64,000 bases of DNA from Agromyces hippuratus (GTDB lineage: Bacteria; Actinomycetota; Actinomycetes; Actinomycetales; Microbacteriaceae). Under the pieces are notes generated by a model. The model worked only from the letters and a program-made list of their open reading frames with translations, did not search any database and was not told where the DNA came from. Positions 26,983 to 34,269 of this stretch are shown here, piece by piece (the first letter of the stretch is position 1; each line of letters begins with the position of its first letter). Where the stretch lies: assembly GCF_013410355.1 (NCBI RefSeq), contig NZ_JACCFI010000001.1, positions 3,782,001-3,846,000 on the forward strand. The letters run 5' to 3'. The position numbers were made by a program, and so were the translations under genes.

Positions 26983-28326
26983 ATGAACGACGACAACGAT
27001 CTCGACCCGGTCGCACGACTGCGCGCCGCCGACCCAGCGGCCGACGTCGAACCTCGCCCCGGATTCGCCGAGGACGTCATCGCACAGACGGCGGCGCCGC
27101 AGGCGGCGCCGGCCGAGGTCGCCGATCTCGAGTCCGAGCGCGCCCGGCGCCGCCCGCGTTGGCTCGTCGTCGCGGCGGTCGCCGCGTCCGTGGCGATCGT
27201 CGGCGGTGCGGGGTTCGGCATCGGAACGCTGACGGCCGGATCGACCGAACTCGCCGCCGCTCCGATCTCACTGCAGATGGGCGATGCGCAGGGCGGTGCA
27301 GCGCAAGACGGCGCAACGCAGGAGTCCGCCGCCTTCGACGCCGCCGGTCGCAAGATGGCCGGGTCGAGCGGCGTCAACGACATGATGATGCCCTACGGCT
27401 ACGGTCGCAACACGTTCAGCGCCTCCGGACTCTCGACCGCCGGCGGTTCGGCCGCCGCATACGCCTACGATGCGCGAGCCGCATCGAACACCGAGACCGT
27501 CGCCGCGCTCGCCGCAGCGCTCGGTGTCGAGGGCACCCCCGAGCTGAAGGACGGGAGCTGGATCATCGGCCCGCAGGACGGTTCCGGCCCGGCGCTCTAC
27601 GTCGGGCTCGATGGCACGCTCGGCTTCTCGTACTCCGACCCGCTGAACAACCCGTGGGCCTGCGAGCCGATGCAGGTCGAGCCGGCCGCTCCCGACGGCG
27701 CGGTCGTTCCCGAGATGCCGATGTGCGAGCCGCCCGTCGCCGACCTGCCGAGCGAGGCCGCCGCGATCGACGCGCTCCGATCGCTCATCACGGCCGTCGG
27801 GCGTGACGCCGACGCGTTCGAGTACACCTCTGAGACGTGGGAGGGTGCGGTGACGCAGGCGGCGCAGGCGTGGCCGGTCGTCGACGGTCAGCGCATCGAC
27901 CAGGCATGGTCGCTCGAGCTCACGAAGGCGGGCATCGTCAGCGCCTCCGGCGCTCTCGCCGACCTCGTGACGATGGGCGACTACGAGGTCGTCAGCGAGC
28001 AGGAGGGCTTCGAGCGGCTCTCCGACATGCGGTTCGGTGCGCAGATGACCGCAATGCGGTTCGATGCGGCCGACGCGCCGGTCGACTTCCCTGTCGAGGA
28101 GTGGGTGCCTCCGACCGAGCCGCCGGCCACGCCCGCAGCGGGAAGCTCCGTCTCGTGGCCCGTGAACGACGTGCAGATCGTCAGCGCACGCCTCGGGCTC
28201 TCGAGCCAGTGGCAACCCGATGGCAGCGTGCTCGTGGTTCCGGCGTACGAGTTCACCGACGCCGACGGCGGCACGTGGTCGGTCATCGCGGTCACCGACT
28301 CGAAGCTGGACTTCGCGACGGAGTGA
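26983..28326 (+). CDS. Single-pass membrane protein, possible anti-sigma or sigma-regulated factor
   Basis: A 447-residue protein: cytoplasmic N-terminus of ~55 residues (NDLDPVARLRAADPAADVEPRPGFAEDVIAQ), one membrane helix (about 58-82) and a ~360-residue external part with Ala/Gly-rich spacer, a repeated WxxxE-type alpha/beta domain and no zinc-binding HxxxCxxC anti-sigma motif. The N-terminal charged segment followed by a membrane helix resembles anti-sigma factors and the gene is paired with an ECF sigma gene, but evidence is positional only. Start ATG 26983 after GAAGGG; GTG 26974 is an alternative. Confidence 0.7.
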   Translation: MNDDNDLDPVARLRAADPAADVEPRPGFAEDVIAQTAAPQAAPAEVADLESERARRRPRWLVVAAVAASVAIVGGAGFGIGTLTAGSTELAAAPISLQMGDAQGGAAQDGATQESAAFDAAGRKMAGSSGVNDMMMPYGYGRNTFSASGLSTAGGSAAAYAYDARAASNTETVAALAAALGVEGTPELKDGSWIIGPQDGSGPALYVGLDGTLGFSYSDPLNNPWACEPMQVEPAAPDGAVVPEMPMCEPPVADLPSEAAAIDALRSLITAVGRDADAFEYTSETWEGAVTQAAQAWPVVDGQRIDQAWSLELTKAGIVSASGALADLVTMGDYEVVSEQEGFERLSDMRFGAQMTAMRFDAADAPVDFPVEEWVPPTEPPATPAAGSSVSWPVNDVQIVSARLGLSSQWQPDGSVLVVPAYEFTDADGGTWSVIAVTDSKLDFATE

Positions 28327-28386
28327 CCTGCGACCGCAGGCGCCGGTGAGGGTGCGGCTGTCGGCGGCCGGGTGCAGGATGTCGGT

Positions 28387-29247
28387 GTGCCCGAGCTTCC
28401 CGAAGTGCAGGCGCTCGCCGCGTTCCTCGACGAGCGGGCGGCGGGTCACGCCTTCGCCTCCCTTCGAGTCGCGGCGATCTCGGCGCTGAAGACCTTCGAT
28501 CCGCCGCTCTCGGCGCTCGAGGGGCAGCGCATCGAGCGCGTGCGACGCCACGGCAAGTTCGTCGACCTCGACACGGGCGGGCCGCACCTCGTGTTCCATC
28601 TCGCGCGGGCCGGCTGGCTGCGCTGGTACGACGAGGTGCCGTCGACCCCCGTGAAGCCCGGCCGTTCGCCGCTCGCCCTGCGCGTGCGGCTCGACGACGG
28701 CTCCGGGTTCGACCTGACCGAGGCCGGCACCAAGAAGTCGCTCGCCGTGTACGTCGTGGGCGACCCCGGCGAGGTGCCGGGCATCGCGCGGCTCGGGCCC
28801 GACCCCACGGCTCCCGACTTCACCCTCGCCGACTTCGCCGCCGTGCTCGACGGCCGCCGAACGCAGATCAAGGGGGTGCTGCGCGACCAGTCGGTGTTCG
28901 CCGGCATCGGCAACGCCTACTCCGACGAGATCCTGCACGCTGCGAAGATGTCGCCCTATGCACTCGCCGCGAAGCTCACGCCCGAGCAGGTCGAGACGCT
29001 CTACACCGCGATGCGCGAGACCCTCGCCGAGGCGGTTGCCGTGGCATCCGGTCGGCCGCCCGCCGAGCTCAAAGACGCCAAGCGTCGCGGCATGCGCGTG
29101 CACGGGCGCACCGGGCAGACCTGCGAGGTGTGCGGCGACACGATCCGCCAGGTCATCTTCGCCGACTCGACGTTCCAGTACTGCCCGGGCTGCCAGACGG
29201 GCGGTAAGCCGCTCGCCGATCGCGTGCTCTCCCGACTCGTGAAGTGA
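28387..29247 (+). CDS. Fpg/Nei family DNA glycosylase (paralogue 2)
   Basis: A 286-residue glycosylase starting VPELPEVQALAAFL (catalytic Pro2-Glu3), with the H2TH segment QSVFAGIGNAYSDEILHAAKMSP and zinc finger CEVCGDTIRQVIFADSTFQYCPGCQ. It shares the GNAYSDEILH and YCP.CQTGG blocks with paralogue 1, indicating an old duplication. GTG 28387 is set by the N-terminal Pro; CAGGAT ends 6 nt before it, so the mRNA may be leaderless. Confidence 0.92.
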   Translation: MPELPEVQALAAFLDERAAGHAFASLRVAAISALKTFDPPLSALEGQRIERVRRHGKFVDLDTGGPHLVFHLARAGWLRWYDEVPSTPVKPGRSPLALRVRLDDGSGFDLTEAGTKKSLAVYVVGDPGEVPGIARLGPDPTAPDFTLADFAAVLDGRRTQIKGVLRDQSVFAGIGNAYSDEILHAAKMSPYALAAKLTPEQVETLYTAMRETLAEAVAVASGRPPAELKDAKRRGMRVHGRTGQTCEVCGDTIRQVIFADSTFQYCPGCQTGGKPLADRVLSRLVK

Positions 29248-29293
29248 TTCCTCCGACTCGTGCACCGGGGTGCTCGCCTGCTAAGCAGGGGGC

Positions 29294-29872
29294 ATGACGA
29301 CTTCAGACGTGCAGTGGCCGCGCCCAGCGGGGCCGTTGACGCTCCGCCAGCCCACCGACGCCGATCTCGACCAGATCCTCGAGTGGCGCAACACCCCCGA
29401 GGTCACCCGCTGGTTGATCCGCACCGAGGTCGAGCCGCGGGCGTTCCGCAAGACCTGGCTCGACGGTGCAGGCGACCCGAACGACCACTCCGCCGTCGCG
29501 GTGCTCGGCGACGAGGTCGTCGGCACGGGCGCGCTCTGGATCACCGACGCCATGGGGCAGTCGCACATCGACGACGGCCCCTGGCGCCGAGCCGAGGCAG
29601 GCATCGGATACATCCTCGATCCGGCCCACGCGGGCAACGGCTACGCGACCGAGATCGCCCGCGCGCTGCTCGACCTCGCGTTCGGCGACCTCGGCGTGCA
29701 CCGGGTCACGGCCGGATGCTTCGCCGACAACACGGCCTCGTGGCGCATCATGGAGAAGCTGGGCATGCGGCGCGAGCAGCACGGCGTGCGCGACTCCTGG
29801 CACGCGGAGCTCGGATGGGTCGACGGCTACACCTACGCGATGCTCGCCGAGGAGTGGCGAGCGGCTCGCTGA
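29294..29872 (+). CDS. GNAT N-acetyltransferase
   Basis: A 192-residue GNAT protein, RimJ/RimL-like: GPLTLRQPTDADLDQILEWRN, acetyl-CoA motif GYILDPAHAGNGYATEIARALLDLAF and NTASWRIMEKLGMRREQHGV. The DSWHAELGWVDGYTYAMLAEEW ending is typical of protein or aminoglycoside-type acetyltransferase relatives in actinobacteria; the substrate is unknown. A purine-rich GCAGGGGGC precedes the ATG. Confidence 0.9.
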   Translation: MTTSDVQWPRPAGPLTLRQPTDADLDQILEWRNTPEVTRWLIRTEVEPRAFRKTWLDGAGDPNDHSAVAVLGDEVVGTGALWITDAMGQSHIDDGPWRRAEAGIGYILDPAHAGNGYATEIARALLDLAFGDLGVHRVTAGCFADNTASWRIMEKLGMRREQHGVRDSWHAELGWVDGYTYAMLAEEWRAAR

Positions 29873-29964
29873 CCCGACCCGACAGTTCGCCGAGCAACTC
29901 GGGCTCGCGCGAGCATTCCTCGAAGCTTTGCAGATCGGCGGGTCGTGCCCCCAGTATGGGGGCC

Positions 29965-30753
29965 ATGATCCTCGCCGATGAGTTGCTGCGCGCCTACGAC
30001 GACCAACTCCGCACCGACGCCGAGACGCCGAGCGCGATCGGGGTCGAGCGGCTCGGACCGTTGCGCCTCGTGACCTTCGCGGGAGGCCGCGGATTCGTGA
30101 CCTACCGCGACCTCGACGGTGCGACCGCGACCGAGATCGCCGGCCTCGTGGTCGGCGCGCTCGCCCACTTCACCGCCGATCCCGAGATCACGCGAGTGGA
30201 GTGGAAGACGCGCGGCCACGATGCCGCGCCCGGCCTGCACGGCACCCTCCTCGCCAACGACTTCGAGGCCGACGACGTCGAGTCGATCATGATCGGCGAG
30301 GCGAGTGCCCTCGTCGCCGAGGTGCCGCTGCCCGAGGGCGTGACCGTGCGACGCGTCACGGAGGAACCCGATGTCCGCGCCATGTGCCGCATGCAGGGCG
30401 AGGTGTTCGGCGACGTCCACTCCGAGGAGACGGCCGACGCGGTGCTCGCCCGCCTCGACCGAGGCGACGGCATGGAACTCTGGGTCGCCGAGGCCGACGG
30501 CCGCATCGTCAGCGCAGGCCGGCTCGAACCGGTGCCGGGCACCGAGTTCGCGGGCATCTGGGGCGGTGCGACCCGTGAGGAATGGCGCGGACGCGGTGTC
30601 TACCGGGCGTTGACCGCGGCACGCGCGAAGTCGGCGATCGCCATGGGCAAGCGGCTCATCAACTCCGACTCCACGGAGTTCTCGCGGCCGATCCTCGAGC
30701 GGTCGGGGCTCATCAGGGTCTCGACGACGACGCCGTACCGCTGGCGGCGCTGA
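29965..30753 (+). CDS. GNAT N-acetyltransferase with N-terminal extension
   Basis: A 262-residue protein. The C-terminal half is a GNAT domain (ELWVAEADGRIVSAGRLEPV, acetyl-CoA motif GGATREEWRGRGVYRALTAARA, LINSDSTEFSRPILERSGL). The N-terminal ~110 residues form an extra alpha/beta segment that resembles a second, degenerate GNAT fold. CAGTAT lies 7 nt upstream of ATG 29965 and there is no Shine-Dalgarno; ATG 29956 is possible. Substrate unknown. Confidence 0.88.
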   Translation: MILADELLRAYDDQLRTDAETPSAIGVERLGPLRLVTFAGGRGFVTYRDLDGATATEIAGLVVGALAHFTADPEITRVEWKTRGHDAAPGLHGTLLANDFEADDVESIMIGEASALVAEVPLPEGVTVRRVTEEPDVRAMCRMQGEVFGDVHSEETADAVLARLDRGDGMELWVAEADGRIVSAGRLEPVPGTEFAGIWGGATREEWRGRGVYRALTAARAKSAIAMGKRLINSDSTEFSRPILERSGLIRVSTTTPYRWRR

Positions 30754-30784
30754 ACTCACAGCGCCCGCTGACTAGGGTTGACCG

Positions 30785-32461
30785 GTGACTGCAACACTCG
30801 TGGCCCAGGGCCTCGCCGGTGGCTACGCCCACCGCACACTCTTCGACGGTCTCGACCTCACGGTCGCCCCCGGCGATGTCGTCGGCATCGTCGGCGTCAA
30901 CGGCGCGGGCAAGTCCACCCTGCTCCGCATCCTCGCGGGCGAGCTCGAACCGCAGGCCGGCACCGTGCACCTCTCGCCGGCTGACGCGTTCGTCGGCTGG
31001 CTGCCGCAGGAGCACGAGCGCGTCGAGGGTGAGACCATCGCGGCCTACGTCGCGCGGCGCACCGGTGCGGCCGAGGCATCCGCTCGTCTCGATGCCGCAG
31101 CGCTGGCGCTCGGGTCGACGGATGCCCCGGCGCCCGGCGCACCCGACCCCGCCGACGAGTACTCCGTGGCCCTCGAGCGCTGGCTCGCCTCCGGCGCCGC
31201 CGACCTCGACGAGCGGCTGCCGGCCGTGCTCGCCGAACTCGGGCTCAGCCTCGGCGGCGCCGACGCCCACCTCTCGGCCGACTCGATGATGACCTCGCTC
31301 TCGGGCGGTCAGGCGGCCCGAGTGGGGCTCGCAGCCCTGCTCTGCTCGCGCTTCGACCTCGTGCTGCTCGACGAGCCCACGAACGACCTCGACCTCGACG
31401 GGCTCGAGCGGCTCGAGGCGTTCGTCCGAGGCATCCGCGGCGGCGTCGTGCTGGTGAGCCACGACCGCGAGTTCCTCGCCCGTTCGGTCACGCGAGTGCT
31501 CGAGCTCGACCTGGCCCAGCACTCGAACCGCATCTACGGCGGCGGATACGACGCCTACCTCGAGGAGCGCGCGACCGCACGGCGGCAGCAGCGCGACGAC
31601 TACGAGGAGTTCGCCGCGAAGAAGGCCGACCTCGTCTCACGGGCGCGCACCCAGCGCGAGTGGTCGAGCCAGGGCGTGCGCAACGCGATGAAGAAGTCGC
31701 CCGACAACGACAAGATCCGGCGCAAGGCCGCGACCGAGTCGAGCGAGAAGCAGGCGCAGAAGGTTCGCCAGATGGAGAGCCGCATCGCGCGCCTCGACGA
31801 GGTCGAGGAACCGCGCAAGGAGTGGCAGCTCGAGTTCACGATCGGCCAGGCGCCGCGCTCGAGTTCGGTCGTCTCGACGCTCAACGAGGCCGTGGTGCAG
31901 CAGGGCGACTTCACGCTCGGCCCTGTCTCCTTGCAGGTCGACGCGGGGGAGCGCATCGGCATCACCGGCCCGAACGGGGCCGGCAAGTCGACGCTGCTCA
32001 CTCTCCTGCTCGGGCGGCGCGCGGCCGACGGGGGCACGGCGAGCCTCGGGACATCCGTCGCCATCGGCGAGATCGACCAGGCGCGCACCCAGCTCACCGG
32101 GGCGGCACCGCTCGCCGACGCGTTCGAGGCACTCGTGCCCGAGTACTCGGCCGGCGAGGTGCGCACTCTGCTGGCGAAGTTCGGGCTGAAGGCCGACCAC
32201 GTGCTGCGCCCGGTCGACGCGCTCTCGCCCGGTGAGCGCACGCGCGCCGGGCTCGCGCTGCTGCAGGCACGCGGCGTCAACGTGCTCGTGCTCGACGAAC
32301 CGACGAACCACCTCGACCTCGCGGCGATCGAGCAGCTCGAAGATGCCCTCGACTCGTACGAGGGCACGCTGCTGCTCGTCACGCACGACCGTCGCATGCT
32401 CGAGCACGTGCGTCTCGACCGCCGCTGGCACGTCGAAGGCGGTCGGGTCACCGACAGCTGA
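30785..32461 (+). CDS. ABC-F family ATPase
   Basis: A 558-residue cytosolic protein with two ATPase domains and no membrane part. Domain 1 has Walker A GVNGAGKST (about residue 37), signature LSGGQAARV and LDEPTNDLDLDGL; domain 2 has Walker A GPNGAGKST (about 397), LDEPTNHLDLAAI and a signature reading LSPGERTR instead of LSGGE. Between them is a charged Arg/Gln-rich linker of ~80 residues, as in ribosome-associated ABC-F factors (Uup/Vml-like). Members act on the ribosome in translation or antibiotic protection. TAGGGT lies 6 nt before the GTG. Confidence 0.92.
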   Translation: MTATLVAQGLAGGYAHRTLFDGLDLTVAPGDVVGIVGVNGAGKSTLLRILAGELEPQAGTVHLSPADAFVGWLPQEHERVEGETIAAYVARRTGAAEASARLDAAALALGSTDAPAPGAPDPADEYSVALERWLASGAADLDERLPAVLAELGLSLGGADAHLSADSMMTSLSGGQAARVGLAALLCSRFDLVLLDEPTNDLDLDGLERLEAFVRGIRGGVVLVSHDREFLARSVTRVLELDLAQHSNRIYGGGYDAYLEERATARRQQRDDYEEFAAKKADLVSRARTQREWSSQGVRNAMKKSPDNDKIRRKAATESSEKQAQKVRQMESRIARLDEVEEPRKEWQLEFTIGQAPRSSSVVSTLNEAVVQQGDFTLGPVSLQVDAGERIGITGPNGAGKSTLLTLLLGRRAADGGTASLGTSVAIGEIDQARTQLTGAAPLADAFEALVPEYSAGEVRTLLAKFGLKADHVLRPVDALSPGERTRAGLALLQARGVNVLVLDEPTNHLDLAAIEQLEDALDSYEGTLLLVTHDRRMLEHVRLDRRWHVEGGRVTDS

Positions 32462-32491
32462 GTGTCGGCTGCCGCTGCGAGACTCGAAGCG

Positions 32492-33142
32492 ATGATCGAA
32501 GAGAACCAGACCGTTCAGGCCCCACGGCCGCCGATGGCGCAGACCCTGCAGACCGAGCGGCTGCTGCTGCGCCCACTCGCGCTCGACGATGTCGACGCGT
32601 ACTACGCCGTGTACGGCGATGCTCGCACGTGGGAGCACCTGCCGAGCGGCCGGCACACGAGCCGTGACGAGTCCGAGCGGGCGATCCAGGCCTCGATCGA
32701 CAGTCGGCGGGCGTATGGGTTCGCGCACTGCGCGGTGCTTCTCCGCGAACCCCTCGGCGAGCTTCCAGCAGGCGTCTTCCTCGGCTCGGCCGGGGCCAAG
32801 ATGCTCGACTTCGACGCCTGGAACCTCGGCTATCGCTTCGCACCCGAGGCCTGGGGCCACGGTTTCGCGACCGAGGCGGCGACCGTGTCGCTCGCCGCGG
32901 CTCAGGCGACCCGGCCCGACACCCCGGTCACGGCGCGCGTGCTCGGCAACAACGCCGGCTCGGTCCGCGTGCTCGAGCGCATCGGGCTCGAACTGCAGTG
33001 GCAGGGCCGCTCGGCGCGCCTCGGCGGCCCCGAAGACGACCACCCGTCGACGCCCGGCGGCACGACGCACCTCGACCGGGTGATCTACGCCGACCGTGCG
33101 CTCGGCGACGAGACGCTCGACGCAGTCATCGCGCTCGGCTGA
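32492..33142 (+). CDS. RimJ/RimL-type GNAT N-acetyltransferase
   Basis: A 216-residue GNAT protein: LQTERLLLRPLALDDVDAYYAVY, acetyl-CoA motif LGYRFAPEAWGHGFATEAATVSLAA and NNAGSVRVLERIGLELQW, then a family-divergent C-terminus. ATG 32492 is chosen because 32462-32491 looks non-coding; GTG 32462, immediately after the ABC-F stop codon, is possible. Substrate unknown. Confidence 0.82.
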   Translation: MIEENQTVQAPRPPMAQTLQTERLLLRPLALDDVDAYYAVYGDARTWEHLPSGRHTSRDESERAIQASIDSRRAYGFAHCAVLLREPLGELPAGVFLGSAGAKMLDFDAWNLGYRFAPEAWGHGFATEAATVSLAAAQATRPDTPVTARVLGNNAGSVRVLERIGLELQWQGRSARLGGPEDDHPSTPGGTTHLDRVIYADRALGDETLDAVIALG

Positions 33143-33148
33143 GGCGCC

Positions 33149-33200
33149 GGCCCGCGCTCGAGCGCGGGCCCGCTGCCGTGCGGCGGGCCCGCGCTCGAGC
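33149..33200. terminator. Compound inverted-repeat terminator region
   Basis: A 22-bp perfect palindrome (33149-33170, core CCCGCGCTCGAGCGCGGG) is followed by a second hairpin and by a direct repeat of its first half (GGCCCGCGCTCGAGC at 33186-33200). It separates the acetyltransferase gene (+) from the convergent membrane protein gene (-) and likely ends transcription from both sides. Confidence 0.7.
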
Positions 33201-33215
33201 AGTCGGCGTGGGGAG

Positions 33216-33674
33216 CTAGACCGAGGGCGACGTGCCGTGCCGGCCAGGACCCGTCTCGACGTCGCCATCTCGTGCGGTGGTGTCGACGTCGCCATCTCGT
33301 GCGGTGGTGTCGACGTCGGGATCCAGCCGGTCGGCCTTCTTCAGGCGGTCGTCGGCCTCGGTGTGGAGGTCCGCCGCGGCGGCGCTGCGTTCCGAGCTCT
33401 CGCGGGCGAGGCGCTCCGAGTCGAGCCGAGCCTGCGCCGCCGCGGCCTCGGCCTGCTTGGCGTCGGCCGCGGCCGCTGCGGCGTCTGCTTCACGCTGACG
33501 CGCAGCTGCGTCGGTCTCCGCCGCGCTCTGCCTGAGGTCGGCTGCGCGCCGACGATCGGCCTCGAGACGGGCCTCGCGCCGCCGATTGCCCGTCGCCATG
33601 ACGATGATGACGACGACGATCGCGATGACGACGACGATGCCGACGATGATCCAGACGATGGTGCTCGTGTCCAC
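33216..33674 (-). CDS. Small membrane protein with coiled-coil and repeated tail
   Basis: A 152-residue protein: N-terminal membrane helix (about residues 4-27, IVWIIVGIVVVIAIVVVIIVM), a highly Ala/Arg/Glu-rich coiled coil (about 30-110), and a tail with two copies of the nonapeptide DVDTTARDG plus a partial third, encoded by a 27-bp tandem repeat. GTG 33674 is chosen because GGAGGCGG stands 7 nt upstream. Function unknown; the layout resembles small actinobacterial envelope proteins of the same type. Confidence 0.75.
   Translation of the reverse strand: MDTSTIVWIIVGIVVVIAIVVVIIVMATGNRRREARLEADRRRAADLRQSAAETDAAARQREADAAAAAADAKQAEAAAAQARLDSERLARESSERSAAAADLHTEADDRLKKADRLDPDVDTTARDGDVDTTARDGDVETGPGRHGTSPSV
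33256..33318. repeat. 27-bp tandem repeat, in frame
   Basis: Two identical 27-bp units (33256-33282 and 33283-33309) and a 9-bp partial third encode the repeated tail of the minus-strand membrane protein. Because 27 is divisible by 3, copy number can change without a frameshift. Confidence 0.9.
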
Positions 33675-33822
33675 GGTGATCCGCCTCCTCCGGTCGGGTC
33701 GCACCAGCCAACCGCGCTGAGCCCTCGGCGGCAACGCCTTGCGGATCGCGGCGGAGTGCGGGATGATCCGGCCCCGGCCGGGTGCTGTCGGTCCTCGATC
33801 GACTCACGTGAGATGGTGGAGC

Positions 33823-34269
33823 ATGGACCTCGGCGCGAAGATCCTCACGACACGATGGATGGTGCGGCTGCCCATTCCGATCTTCCGGGCGGGCTTCGGA
33901 TTCGTCTTCGGCGGACGGCTCCTGCTGCTCGAGCATCGCGGCAGGAAGAGCGGCGAATCCAGATTCGTCGTGATCGAAGCGGCCGATCGCGAGGCGCCCG
34001 ACCGCGTCGTCGTGGCGTCGGGATTCGGGCCGCATGCGCAGTGGTACCGGAACCTCGCGGCTGAGCCCCGCTGCGGCGTGAGCATCGGGTGGCGCCGGCG
34101 GGTGCCGGCACGCGCCGAGCTCCTCGGCCGCGACGAGAGCCGCGCCCTGATCGTGCGGTACGCGGAGCGTCGGCCTGCGGCATGGGCGGTGCTTCGGCGC
34201 TCGATCCAAGACGCCACGGGCGAGGCGGATCCGGAGATCCCGATGGTCAGGCTGCACCTCCGGCGGTGA
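33823..34269 (+). CDS. DDN-like F420-dependent nitroreductase family protein
   Basis: A 148-residue split-barrel protein of the deazaflavin-dependent nitroreductase (DDN) family: LLLLEHRGRKSGESRFVVIE at the cofactor edge, VASGFGPHAQWYRNLAAEPRCGVSIG and RAELLGRDESRALIVRYAERRPAAW. Relatives use F420H2 to reduce quinones or nitro compounds. ATG 33823 fits the family length; GGTGGAG is 2-8 nt upstream. It overlaps the tail of the convergent anthranilate synthase gene by 23 bp. Confidence 0.85.
   Translation: MDLGAKILTTRWMVRLPIPIFRAGFGFVFGGRLLLLEHRGRKSGESRFVVIEAADREAPDRVVVASGFGPHAQWYRNLAAEPRCGVSIGWRRRVPARAELLGRDESRALIVRYAERRPAAWAVLRRSIQDATGEADPEIPMVRLHLRR

Noticed and set aside
26983..28326. Zinc-binding anti-sigma factor (ZAS)
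   Set aside because: No HxxxCxxC motif in the cytoplasmic part; the anti-sigma role is kept only as a positional hypothesis.
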